Shown piece after piece: positions 20,776-33,470 of a stretch of 64,000 nt of DNA. Where the stretch lies: NCBI GenBank assembly GCA_028023455.1, contig JAQFVV010000023.1:1541501-1605500 (forward strand), read 5' to 3'. The notes beneath the pieces are model-generated. The model did no database searches, was not told the DNA's origin, and saw only the letters and a list, made by a program, of their open reading frames with translations. The stretch's first letter is position 1, and every line of letters begins with the position of its first letter. The translations under genes and the position numbers were made by a program. The DNA comes from Epiperipatus broadwayi. Its lineage: Eukaryota; Onychophora; Udeonychophora; Euonychophora; Peripatidae.

Positions 20776-23700
20776 ACTTAGCAGGAATGTATTCTGATTA
20801 AAATTATCTCACATTAAATATGTGTGTGATTGTGCTATGAAACTTATAATATAAATAATTGTATTATGCATGTGAGCAGCAATGCATATGTAAATAATGT
20901 TCATAAAATAAAATTTTAAAAACATATAAATTATTGTTGAGAAGAAAATTTTGATATTTTAATTTGTTCTAAGTCATCTGATAATGCCTTATGCATTTTA
21001 GCAAAATGGCAAATTCATATACTGGGCTGATTAGTTTGTCTAAAATATTTGAACATAATATGATTGATCTTCTGAACAACTATCCATACAGTTATTTACT
21101 TATATTTGATCAATTTAAGAAATTGCATTCAATGTATAAAAGAGATAATGAATTGCAAACATACCTATTGCTGAACTATTTTTTTACATTTGGTTAGTAC
21201 TCAATGAAATGCAATGTTAACAGAAAGGAGAATACTCTTTAAATATATATGTTGTTACAAGAATTTTATAATCACAAATAACCAAGTGAAGGTGACATAC
21301 TAATACACATTAGTAAGTATGAGAACTTAACTTATCATTTAAAGATAGTTAACAAAATAACTGATGAGTTAATATTGATTTTTAAAATTTTGATAATTCC
21401 TCAAGAAAAGTAAAAATGCTTCATGAGTATATTGAAATATTTTCAAAAATCATAAAAACTTTGTTTTATGTAATATGTAAAGAAATGGTATAGACATGAA
21501 TAATGAATCATGAAAGTTTTTAAAAGAAATAAAATATAAAAGCTTGTAAGAAATCTAATTGGGGTTAAACTGTTTAATTGCTTATCTTTTGAACATATAA
21601 CTAAAGTGTATAGAAACCACTTGTCAAAATCTTTTAGAACAAGACAAATTAAAAAATTAAACATAAATGCTTAAAAAATTTATTTAAATGAGCTTATATC
21701 AGAAACATGGCTTAATTTTATTAGACTTTGAGATATTGATATTATATAAAAAATACCCCAAACTTAATATCATCATACTCAGATTTTAATATTGAAATAT
21801 TAATGGCAAAAAATTATCAATGTATGATTGCAAAAAGTGATGATAAATAGAATAATATCAGATGGTAATACTGTTGAATTCAAAAGGATAATATTATTGC
21901 TCACAAAAATGTGAAACTATTGAGTATGTGAGCCAAATATGACAGGTATTGCAACTTTACTAAAAATAATGGAGTATCATTGATTGTAGAAGATGAAATT
22001 AAAGCTGTAAATTGATATTGAAACCTGAAATATTTAAGAATACCTGGAATAAATAAATTGGAATACAAATTTAAAGGTTAGATAATTTATGTGACATGTA
22101 TTTAAAACCTTTAACTGACATTTATTTAGTACAGATAGAATGTAACCATTTACATAATTAGACATTAAATACATAGATAACATGGCAATAATAAAATGAA
22201 CATTATAGTCTAGATGATCTTACACATTTTGCTATGATAGTCTTACTAAGACTAAACAAATAGAGTAAGAATCAAATTAAAAAAAGAAGTTGCCAAAGTA
22301 GAATCTAAATGAAAATTAAGATGTGATGATAGAGAATCTGTAATTGTTGGATTTACAATTTGATTCAAAAATAAAAGAATTGTTTTATGTTTATCTTCTC
22401 CACATATTCCAAAATTGAAGATAAAGCTGAAAAAAACAATAAATGTATTTAATTATATACTAAATTCTAAAATATATAAAATTATATGAGAGTAAAGAAT
22501 GTGACATACTTGGTTAGCTGAAGATTCTTTAAAACTGTTGATAAAATAACTGGCAAAATTATGTTCATAAAGAATATTGATATTTCAGCTTGTGAAGCTT
22601 CATTGAGAGATATTACATTCAGAAAAGTTCTATAAAAACAACTAATATTAAAAAAAGTATTTGTTATACAATGAAAAATAGATAATTGAAAACAACAAAA
22701 TATTTAGGTCTGAAAACTAATTCCCACATAAGTTAAAAGTTAGAAAATTTGAAAAGCTGAAAGTAATAAAATGTGGATATAGTTTGTTAAAACCAAGATT
22801 TTACTAAAAATGGAATGATTACTTATTATAAGTCAGCAACTAAAGAAGAAAAATGATTGATATTGATAGAAATTATTGAAGAAAAAATGTTATAAGAGAG
22901 AAACAATGAGTCAAAAATGTTAAATAATTAATTAATCAAATGATAATGGTAAAGAGATTTTGATATATAAGTGGATATTTAAGCACAAATGAAATCACAA
23001 TCATAATTCAACATTGATTTATGCAGTGTATTTGTTTACAGTGATATAATTAATCAATTCTACATCAGTTAAAATGCTGTTTGTGTTGCCAGTTTGCAGA
23101 GATTATTTATCTGAAATTTGATATGCAAACTATCATTGCATTATTGTAACGTAAAAAAATGTCCCTATTAAAGGCTGTAATTTGAATACAACTCTCTATA
23201 TTCAAAATAAGGCTCTACTATCTGGAACAGAAAGTTCATTTAAAGCATGAAAAGTTCAGGATTTAATCCCATGTTATTTGAATATAATTAATTACTGTTT
23301 CACTTTTATAGATTATGGGTTATCAATTAACAAAATCACTGGAAGCTGAAATAACTTGAAAATTTTGAGTAGGCATTTGAAATGGTGATTGAAGAAAAAA
23401 AAATTATGTTTAATGGAAGAACAATGTATTGCAAAATGACTCCAATATTCAGTGAGTATTTAAAGTTGAACAACTGAAAATGAAATGACAATTAGTAGAG
23501 AAATACTTTTATAGAAGGGAAAAAGAAACAATTTCTTTTATCTTTAACTGGGACTTAACCAGACACAACTTATTGGATAAATCTTGAAAAACATGCATAA
23601 GGTAAAAAAGAGTACTCTTTTTTCTTAAAAATAACACTAAATCAATAAATTAAACTTTGTCAACATTTATTTTGGTAATAACAATAGTAACCTTCTTCTA

Positions 23701-26332
23701 AAAAAATTATTGAGTACAGTAAAAGAAATATGACAGAAAATATGTTATCCCATCTACTAGTAGACTAGTTGGATATTGCTCAAAATGCCAATCTATGATC
23801 AACAGCAAAATTAGAGCATAATTGTATAGGAGTTCTATTTGGGAAGTCTCATATTAAGTTCTAGAGTGTGCAAAAGTGAAAACAATATTGGAAGTTAGTA
23901 ATCAAAATGCTATGCAGTCATAAATATTAATATTTTAAATAAACGCAGCAAATATGATATTAGATATCATTTTTCTCATGACTAGTAAAATAGAAATTCA
24001 ATCCACAGTTAGTCATCACGTTTATTTATAAAGTCATTAGTAAAGCAATTAAGGTTACATAATTGATATTATACATCTCAGTTGTAATCAGTTTCAAGTT
24101 TAAAATTTAGAGATTTAGATGTGTAATCTCATTTTAAAGATCATTGGAATTTATTTATTTTTTCAAAAATATTGAAGATAGATCTGTTTAGTTTTAATAT
24201 ATTGAAATCTTGAATAGACAAGATAAAAAAAGTAAAATAAAGAAATTAAAAGTAAAAACAAAAGTAAAAAATAAAAAAAAAACTAATCAATGTTTTATTT
24301 TTGTTTATTAAATAAAATGTGAATTATTTTGTTCAAAGGAACTTGTGGTCCTATAGTAATTCTGTTTGATTTGGAATCTGGGATGAATAAACTTGAAAAT
24401 TGAAGATTTTTCTTTTAGATAGCTGACCTATAGCTAATCTAGGCAGCCATGTAGTATTAATCAGAAATAGTTATCTATCTATTCTTACCTGAAAAATAAA
24501 GCAAAAATATAAAAAGATTCAAACTCTCATCCATCCAGCAACTGGAAAATCTAGTGAATACTGTCTTGTTATTCACTGTTTCTATGAGAACTTGTTTAAA
24601 AAAAAATTTGTTGCATAAGATTGTTTTCACCTTATCTTAATCTTGATCATTAAAAATGTATATTCAGTATTCCTATAAATCTAATATATTCATACTTATT
24701 TCAAATGTGTCTGTTTCACATGGATTATTGCAATGGCACAGAAGCAGACTGTGTCACTTGCCATGCTAGAATTTCTTTTAAACTCTCTAACAATAAAACT
24801 ATTTTATTATTTATCTTATTTATCACATTAATTGGAAAAAAAATATTGAATATATGTTAAAGCTAAATAATTGTATTAAAGTTAGTGGGCTTACATTCTA
24901 AAGCTGTATAAAACTTTGTAAGAATAATTTTCAAGTTTTTGTTTTTTTATCAGTACATCGCTTATCTCAGTTTTATCAAATCATAAGCATTCACTAATGC
25001 AGAAAATAAGGCAATTCTCTATGTCACTGTGCATATATTTTATAAACAACCTTCTTATCAAATATCTGAATTTCTATGTTCATGTTGATAACTTAATATT
25101 TTTCCATTACACCACTCTAATAGAAAATAAAATTGTTTTTATTCACTTTTATGGACTATATATACACTTCATGTAGAATCCAATTAAAATATACACTGAT
25201 GACTAATATGAATATTTTTTTTGTTTTGCAGGTAAATCTTTAATTAAAAAGGTGATAAAAGAAATAAATATTAAAGCATCTATTATACAGTGTAGATTGT
25301 AAATGACTAAATAAAAACTCTCTCTAGCCTTCAAATCCAAGTAACAGCTAATAATATTTTTTTTCTTTGGATGTATAACTATAGAATCTGAAGAAAATAA
25401 TTATTATTGTTCTTTATAATAATCTTTTTTTAGATATATGCTTGCAATCAAATAAGTACATAATAAATTAACGTTTTTATCATAGTATTTTTCACAAAGC
25501 TGTAAAGTAAAAGTAATATTTTTACTTCTTCCTTTTTTTTTAAGATAATTTGAGTATCCAAATGACAAATTGAAGACAATATTTCCATTCATTTGATTAG
25601 AGCCTGTTTTTTTTTTACTTACCTGAAAATCAATACAGAGATCTTTGAGTCCATTACTTTAACATTGCATAGAGCATAGAAATTTATAAAATAAATAAAT
25701 ATTGTTTGATTAATTATTCAAGAAATAATGTGATATTTGAGCATTTTAATGACAGAATGAGCTTTCATTATTCTGTTAATCTTATTTTTTATTATTATTT
25801 ACATTATTCAAATTGGAATTTCAAGTTCATAACTATATGAAGCATTTTTTAGATTAAAAGTTAATTTAAGCAATTATTTTTTTATTCTTATACCAAAATC
25901 ATTTATCTTTATATTATTTCTAACAATTATTATTTGATTTTGACATAATGGAAAGATAATTTTATGGTTTACTTTGATTATCTGATACACTATAGTATAT
26001 ATTATCAAAGATTCAATAGTCATTTTGAAAATAAATGATAAGTCAAATACAGTAATTAAAAAAACCAGATTAGTAATAAATATTATTGAATTGAATTTTG
26101 ATATAATATGAAAAGAAAGTTTTTGTGTCTTTAAAAAAAACTAATGTAAGGTGCATACTGAAAACTCTTTTGAAAAAAATTTGTTACTGGAATTGTATAT
26201 ATTTCTGCTAGTGTTTGCACAATTATTGCAATAATTGTTATCAAAATTATTGTTAAATATCATTATAATAAATTATCAACTATTATACTGGAAATACTAA
26301 ATTGGGGGCTGCAATTTATTCTATTTACTCTA
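20776..26332. other. Long AT-rich stretch, possibly a decayed element at 21-23.6 kb
   Basis: No gene could be supported. From about 21000 to 23600 the plus strand is purine-rich and has runs of codon-like sequence broken by many stops (for example a 68-residue frame at 20991-21197). This is the texture of a strongly decayed coding element, but no domain was recognisable. The rest is low-complexity AT sequence. Confidence 0.4.
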
Positions 26333-27457
26333 CTCTAGAACAGTGGTCTTTAACCCTTGGTCCACGGACTGGTGCTGGTCTGCAGAAGTTTTCTGCCAGT
26401 CTATGCTAGACTGGCAGGAAAGTTTGTAATAACAAAATAATAAGATTTTAAACTTTTAATTAACATAAACAATTTTTATTTATTTTTTCATCGCAATTGC
26501 TTAAATAAAATTAATTATAAATCAAAATTTTATTTAAATTATTAGATAATACTATAATTACTAAATAATAATCAAAGGAATTTATCTGAAAATGCAATCT
26601 TTAAAAGACAAAGTATCAATCACATGATAATTGCACCACTTCTTACACATCAATTTCTATATCTAGTAGGCATTTCTGTATTGCGGAAGCTCATTTATTG
26701 GTCACATATAGCAAAATTTTTTATTGCATTTGTATCATCTTTTTATTTTGTGTGTGACACTTCTTTTTGAAATTGTAAACTTCACAAAATGAAGACAAAT
26801 CATTGATGATGATTTCCCTTCATCAAGAACGTAAATCTATTATTTTTTTTATTTTTTTTTTTAGCAAAATGACATCTTTATAATGATTGTTTTATTTCTA
26901 TGGTGACACTTTACCAAAACAACTTTTCATTCTGTTTCTTTTTTTTAATTGGGTAAAAATGAGATTAAAATAACAACAGATTCAAAATTTAAAAAAATAA
27001 AAAGTTTTTTATTATACAAACTCAATATATATATAACTTAATCCTGTATATTTAACATTAAATACAGATATTACATTTGCCATAATCATTGTTATGTAAT
27101 TACGCTAGCTGTGATATTTCCCAACATTCAGGTGAATAACATTTTATTTTTGCATGTTTTAACAATGAAATAATAAATATAGCAATACAGGAACATTAAT
27201 GAGAATGTACTGTTTTCTGTAGCAATATGACTGCACAACTCGAGAAAGAGTGTTCAGCACGTGAAGGTAAGCAACACCATTACAATACATAGTAACTAGG
27301 GTGTTGTTTCGGTCAGTTATAACAATTGTGCTCATCTAAGACTAAGCAGTTTAAATCTTTAAGAAAATTTATCTGTAGGCTTCTGCCAGTCTGTGAAATC
27401 TTATCCTTATTTTGCTGGTCCACAGATGTGAAAAGGTTGAAGACCACTGCTCTAGAG
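26333..27457. mobile_element. Non-autonomous hAT element
   Basis: The element is 26341-27449 (1109 bp). Its left end is CAGTGGTCTTTAACC and its right end, reversed, is CAGTGGTCTTCAACC, a terminal inverted repeat with the CAGTGG start typical of many animal hAT elements. Direct repeats CTCTAGAA (26333-26340) and CTCTAGAG (27450-27457) match at 7 of 8 positions, the 8-bp target duplication diagnostic of hAT. Ends continue with subterminal homology (TGGTCCA..GG on both sides). No transposase frame exists, so a transposase in trans was required. Confidence 0.9.
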
Positions 27458-28091
27458 TTATTTACTAAAAACTTGAATAATCAATAGGTGTCATATGGCA
27501 ATTCCACTTTGAAATCCTTAAACCAATTTATGGATGATGAGCATTTGTTTTATACCCACATGCCTCTTTGATTTTTTTAATACTTTTCAATCTATAACCT
27601 GAGATTTAAACTCTTTAAGGTTTTGAATCTAAAAATAATTAACAGGTATAACTATATATTGAAGTGGGTTTAGATGAGGCTCTACAATATGATATTCATT
27701 GATTAGTTAGCTTATAGTAAATGGATCTGAATATAATAAATAGTATTAATTATTTTTCCTAATTCATATATTGAAAAGAAAGTCATTTGATTTATTTTAG
27801 TATTGTAAACACTATTCATGTGTAAAAAAATAATTTAGTATAATTTATATGGGTAATTGAACATAGTATTTAATCATATTAAATGTGTTTTTCAGACAGA
27901 TTATCTGAAAACTTAATTGTAACAATAATAAAAGCTTGATGTCATTAAAGATAGCTATACACTTTATTTAAATATAATAAAATTATATTTTAAAACAAAA
28001 TTGTAAGCATTGTGGCATTAAATTTAAACTGGTGTATTAATAAAAGACCAACTTATTTAGTTTAATACATTAACATTTTTATTTTCTTTAG
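27458..28091. other. Intron-like sequence upstream of the SLC17 exon
   Basis: AT-rich with no element ends. It finishes in the polypyrimidine-containing acceptor TTTTATTTTCTTTAG immediately before the exon. Confidence 0.6.
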
Positions 28092-28178
28092 GATCTTATG
28101 TTGGGACCGTGATTAGCATGTTACTTTCTGGAGTGCTGGCAGAAAAACTTGGCTGGCAATCCATTTTCTATGTATTTG
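28092..28178 (+). CDS. Internal exon of an SLC17-family (sialin/VGLUT-like) transporter
   Basis: The 87-nt exon is bounded by TTTCTTTAG (acceptor, AG at 28090-28091) and GTAAGT (donor at 28179). Both flanking introns are phase 1: the first two bases complete a split codon and the last G starts the next. The 28 full codons include SYVGTVISMLLSGVLAEKL and GWQSIFYVF, the wording of the GTV(I/V)S-x-PLSG ... GW-x-xxFY-x-FG block that SLC17 members share around transmembrane helices 4-5. The family consists of MFS proteins that move organic anions (sialic acid, glutamate, phosphate, nucleotides) across lysosomal, vesicular or plasma membranes; one exon cannot give the substrate. The L at SM-L-LSG is where relatives usually have P. 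No adjacent exon was found on either side, so flanking introns are very long or the exon is an orphan. Confidence 0.85.
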
Positions 28179-30029
28179 GTAAGTAATTGTAATAAATTGG
28201 AGTTATTGTTTTTTGTATTTTTGCATAATATTTTATATATTTTTCTCTATTGTACAACTTTAATATAGTTGGTCTTCATACTTTATATCTCCTGAACGTT
28301 TTCACATGTTTATGATTAGTCAATTGTAGTACATTGCGATAAAAATCCCTCTCTGCTTCACAAATTGGAAGCTTGATAGGCAGGAAGATTACAAAATAAA
28401 CTATTTTACATTATTTAAGTTTACAAAAATTGTTTACTCATACAAAAAAAGTGCGATATTGATTTAAATAAACAGGAAGTAATCATTTAAAAGCAAAAAT
28501 GGTTATATTTACAATTTTAAAGTAAAAATTACTGCATAAAAATTAAATAGATGTTTAAATTTAAATATTTTTTATTTGCTTTCTTTGTTTGTTTGTTTAT
28601 TAAATATTTTTTATTTGCTTTCTTTGTTTGTTTTTTTTTTTAAGTTACTAGCTGAGAACAAATTTTAAAAATCCATTACTAAGATAAAAGATTAAACCAT
28701 AACTCTATACAAAGAGGATAGAAACGGTTTTTATTAACAATTATGGAATTAACATTTACCCCCGCCCATCTTATTTCTTAAAATTAAAAATAAAAAAGAA
28801 TAAGGTCTTCTTTTTTAAAAAATTGTAAACTATCAAAATCTGAAAAATAACCAGGAAGATTTTTGACAATGCTTGTCTTTTTTTAAAACAAATGTTTAAC
28901 TTTTTTCTTCCTTTTTAATTGCTTCTGATCGACAGCATGGCTTCAGACTCTCTGAGGCATTCTGATGGTGATGCTATAACTTTTCTTCATTGTTTTATAC
29001 TTGAACATGATGTTACTTTGCTGGTTTGCATTTATTAATGGTAGAAATAGGAAGTAAAATAATTATTTTAAAAAATATATGAAGATGTCAGTATGACTCA
29101 GATATTATACAGATTTCAAACTTCAAAAGAACTGGTAATGCTATTGATTAGTTATATCATATTACAAAAAAAAACAACCACCACTGATTGATAAATTCTT
29201 TGTTCTTAAGCTGTGAGGGCATGCTATAGAATGTCCATTTTTCTCTTGTTACATAAGATATAAAAATTGTAATATTCAATAATTTATTTACATATTTATG
29301 CTTATTTGTTGAACATATTTGTAAATATTTATTTTAAACTCAAAAAAAATGTGATTACAATTAGATTTTATTTGAAAATCTTATTTTTAATAAGACAAGT
29401 CAGTAAAACGATAATTAAGGCAAAATGAAGTTGTGATTAATATGCTGAAAAGAAATGCTTTCATAAATGCCAGAGCAAATTTTTTTTATAAAATCTTAAT
29501 AATAATAAGTGCCCTTTTAAATTTTAAAACATCATTTCATTGATTTATATCTCAGCTAAAATTCATTTCATTTTTAAAAATGGATTTAAATAAGAAATAT
29601 TTTATTCATTATTTTTTATATATAATTACAAAAGAATCATCTAATTAAAAAAAAGCCATTGTTCTCATTATGTATTTTGCTTTAACTTCAAATATTATCT
29701 TAAAAAAATGTTATTGATTTGTAAACTTACATTTGTAATAAGAAATGTAAAGATTATCAAAATATGATATAGAATAAAAGTTTAATTGAAAAAGTGAAAT
29801 GTAAATATAACTGAAACTTTACATTAGGTATTTTAAAAAACAATGGAGATAATTAATACATGGTTTACTTTAATAAATAGAATAAGGATTGAGGGAAAAG
29901 CAAATGTTAACACAGAATTTGTTAAATCATAATTCTTTTTTTTTTCATGTAAAACTTTTAACTTTTAAATTTATTTATTCCTTCCTTATTTTTATGGTTT
30001 CAAATATATATTTGATATTAACTGATATG
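28179..30029. other. Intron-like AT-rich sequence downstream of the SLC17 exon
   Basis: Starts with the donor GTAAGTAATTG. It contains a 39-bp tandem duplication at 28562-28637 (TAAATATTTTTTATTTGCTT followed by (TTTG)n). No further exon was recognised; an acceptor-like tract at about 28905-28936 leads into a frame that stops quickly. Confidence 0.55.
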
Positions 30030-31920
30030 CTTTTAAAATGCAACAAAAATAGCTGGTGCAAAAAAGCAACAATTGACCAGTAGAATTTCTCTATTAAGAT
30101 AAAACAATTTATGAAGAAAAGAAGGAATATGAAAATATATAAAAATGATGCAAAAAAAGAGATACTAATGATATAAGAAAATATAATCATGAATTAGCAA
30201 GGAGAGTTATAAAAGAGAATAATGATCTCAAAAGTATTAAAATAACATATTGGTATTAGTAGGAAATGTATTTCTACAATATGAAAAAAGATTAAACTAT
30301 TACTAATAAAAGAGGTGACATTATGAAATGTGTACAAAAATTCTATCAAGAATTATATAGTATTAAACAACAAGAAAAAGTAACTCCTACAACTACTATA
30401 TATTTTGAATTACCCAGGATTTTAAATGATGAAGTGAGACAAGCAATTATATCTACGAAAAAAGGAAAAAGTTCCAAATAATGATGGAATAATAATTGAT
30501 ATCTTAAAAGAAGCATATGGAGAAATAGACAACTTTTTAGCAAAGTTATATGCCAAATGTCTAAATAATAAAGATGTTCCAGATGATTGGAGGAATGCAG
30601 TATTAATATTTTTAAAATATGATAAAAGAAAATATTAGAAATTTATAGATCTATCAGTCTTCTATTAGCTCTATACAATTTTTTATCAAGGTAATTACAA
30701 CTCGGGGACATTGAACACTGGATTTTAACCAATCAAAAGAATAATCTGGATTTAAAAGTGGTTTAATATAGTGGATCAAATTCAAGTATTGAGATAAATT
30801 TTAAAAAGACTAATCAATATGAGTTCCCAGCATGCTTTGAATTTGTAGACTATGACAAGCCATTTGATTCTATAAGCATTTCTTCAGTTACTAAAGCATT
30901 GAATCATCAAAATATTTATCCAGGATATTTTCATATTCTTATGAATATTTATAACAATGCAATAGCAATGATTCGATTACATAATGATATTAGGAAGATT
31001 AACATTGAGATGGGTGTATGATAGAGTAACTCTATATCTTCAAAGAAATTTTCAGCAATTTTGCAAGAAGTATTTTATGGATTAAAATGGTAAGCTAAAG
31101 AAGTAAAAGTAAATGAAGATTATTTAATTCATCTAGATTTTTTAAATGATGTGTTTGTTTTTGCAAATAATGTTTCAGGAAATGTTACAAGAACTATCAG
31201 ATAAAAGTAAGAAAGTAGGAGTGAAGGTAAATGTTAAAAAAACTAATGTAATGTTCAATAGATAGTAATGAGTTAGAAGAAGTTAACAACTACAAATGTC
31301 TTTGTCAATTATTACAATAAATGGAAACATAATGGATGAAATTAATCATAAAAATGTAATCTGGTTGGGATGCTTTTAGTAAAATAATTTAATATTGAAA
31401 GGAAATTTGCTTATGTGTTTTACTAGTTATTATTTATGGATCTGAAACTTAGACACTTAACATAAGAACAATACAGAGACTTCAGATCATTTATTAAAGT
31501 ATGGAAAGACATGTATTAGGAGTAATAAGAAGAGATTGAAAATGAAATACATAGATGAGAGAGCTAATCAGTGCTACTGACATCATTGAAAGAATTAAGA
31601 GACTGAAGTGGAGTTGGGTCTGGACATATTGCTAGAAGAGATGATAATAGATGAACAGTTGAAATCATAAATTGGATTTCCAGAGATTATAAAAAATTTA
31701 AAAAAAAATGATATATGAGATGGATGGATGAAATAAGGAAGGGTGATGTGGAGAAATGAGGCTAGAGATTAGAGATTGGATTGAACTTGAAGAGATCTTC
31801 ATCCTGTAATGGATCAATAATGATTGAAAAATGATGATAATTATGATATATATGAAATTAGATAGAACTTGGAGAGACCATCCTGTAATAGTTCAATAGT
31901 GGTTAAAAATGATAATATAT
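30030..31920 (+). mobile_element. 5'-truncated, decayed RTE-like LINE (copy 2)
   Basis: It begins at TGCAACAAAAATAGCTGGTGC, within the sequence that joins endonuclease to RT in the other copies, and lacks the endonuclease. RT pieces are readable in changing frames: ELPRILNDEVRQAI (about 30407), PDDWRNAV (about 30580), FEFVDYDKPFDSI (motif A, about 30840), and the thumb/C-terminal region to about 31790. Stops and frameshifts are abundant. The 3' end is odd: the terminal block (GAGA..CATCCTGTAATGGATCAATAATG..) occurs once at about 31790-31830 and again, diverged, at 31867-31912, a partial duplication of the tail. Confidence 0.75.
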
Positions 31921-33165
31921 AAATGTATTATGTTGCTGTGTTAGGGATTAATCTCAAAATGAGTCATCCCTGTATAAACTCTAGTTGTATTAAATTAAGT
32001 TTAGGACAAAAAGCTGCTTATTATAATTATTGTATAGAAGGTTTACTCAGTTCATGTGAGGAATAAAAAAGTTCATTCCTTTATAGTTATTATTGTATAA
32101 GTGACTATGTTTAGGATTAGGATCTAAAGAAAACCATTTCTTATGATTATTGTAATAAACATAGTATTGATATCTATCCCATAGAGAACATATGTACGTG
32201 TAAGTACTAGGAAACATGTGAGTCAAAGAAATGTTTGTATTTATGAATTTGTACATGTGCAGAATTATATTTAAGTTTATGGTGAATGTGTTACATTATC
32301 TATGAATATATAAAGATTAAAGAATTTTGTTAAAGAAATAAATTGTATATCAATTAATGATTATATACTTTGTAAATAAATTATTACTACATCATTTGTT
32401 ACTTTATTTATGTAACATTACATAGTTTACTGTCATTCATCAGGAATAACTTATGTTCTCTGAGATTTAGCCTAGCATTACAAATGGGACTAGGTAATGA
32501 TTACATTATTATATTGAATAAAATATTGTTTTTAAATATATATATATATTAGTTTATTTCCTGACGCTTACAGTCGGGTGGCACCCATGTAATTTATGTA
32601 AATAAATATATAGCTTGACTGACTTGCTGTACTGACTTGGCTATTTTGCTTTTCAAGATAAATTAAAGTTTATATATTTTTTGTGTTGAGTTTCAAGAAA
32701 TTGATTACTATGAAAATTGTTTGCTTGCTGTGTGAAAGTGGAGAAAAAAATTGGGGTCAAGAGAGATAGTTTTAATTGGATTTAGAAAGATTGTGAAGAA
32801 TTTTGATATGTTTCATTACACCATTTTAAGTATAGAAGTGAACTTTTTTTTTTTTTGCTGTAGTGGTGTTACTGTAATGAGGCTTTATAATTAAGTTGTA
32901 TATAAGATTACTTGGTTTTTAGTAATTTTGTTATTAAATAATTTTTTTAATTTAAGAAAGAAAGTGATTTTTTTTGAGAAAGGATATAACCTTTGAGGCC
33001 TTTGGTTGGAGAACACGTGTTTATCGATTGCCATTGAAAGAAAATAAAGTTTTTCTCCTTTGTATAAGGGGGTTTGAAGAGTAAGAGAGGAATCACAAAA
33101 TTAAATATGGAGTAAGGGACTTCAAAAATAAGGAATATGGATTGTATTTGTATTTCACAATGCAT
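31921..33165. other. Region between LINE copies, including diverged repeats and probable LINE 5' leader
   Basis: 31930-32160 holds several diverged units related to the repeat at 20650-20775. A less AT-rich patch at 32560-32640 (CTGACGCTTACAGTCGGGTG) is unassigned. The sequence from roughly 32700 to 33165 becomes purine-rich and may be the 5' untranslated region of the CR1-like LINE that follows, but its 5' end is not defined by a target duplication. Confidence 0.4.
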
Positions 33166-33173
33166 ATACAGTG

Positions 33174-33468
33174 GTCAAAAAGAAATTAAGCATTCTGTGA
33201 TAGAGTGTACTATATGTAACAAGATTTATCATTTGAAATGCTTCAATAAGACTAGGAAGAATATAACTGGTTTATGGCTATAATTGAGGAAGATAGGATA
33301 GAATGTGTTTTTACTGGAGTGACAAGAGATATAGATGGAAAAATAAGTAGTGCAATGGATATGGTTAGTCAGAGAATAAGTAAGATAGTGGAAGAGATAA
33401 CAGATATAGAAGCAAAATTAAAATCATTAGAAATGAAACATGAGCAGTTAACAGAATTATTGAAATAG
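33174..33468 (+). pseudogene. LINE ORF1 N-terminal part: PHD-like finger and coiled coil
   Basis: In one frame, 33174-33277 reads IECTICNKIYHLKCF, a C-x2-C...H-x2-C arrangement resembling the second half of a PHD finger as found in some LINE ORF1 proteins. A +1 shift then leads into the frame 33274-33468, a charged heptad-rich stretch (KIVEEITDIEAKLKSLEMKH) expected to form a coiled coil for ORF1p oligomerisation. A stop at 33466 separates it from the esterase frame. Assignment as PHD is by cysteine/histidine spacing only. Confidence 0.6.
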
Positions 33469-33470
33469 GA

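Noticed and set aside
21360-21390. Hammerhead ribozyme at CTGATGAG
   Set aside because: No complementary stem II and no GAAA box downstream.
28937-28967. Next SLC17 exon after a pyrimidine-rich acceptor
   Set aside because: In the required phase it hits a stop after six codons and has no family resemblance.
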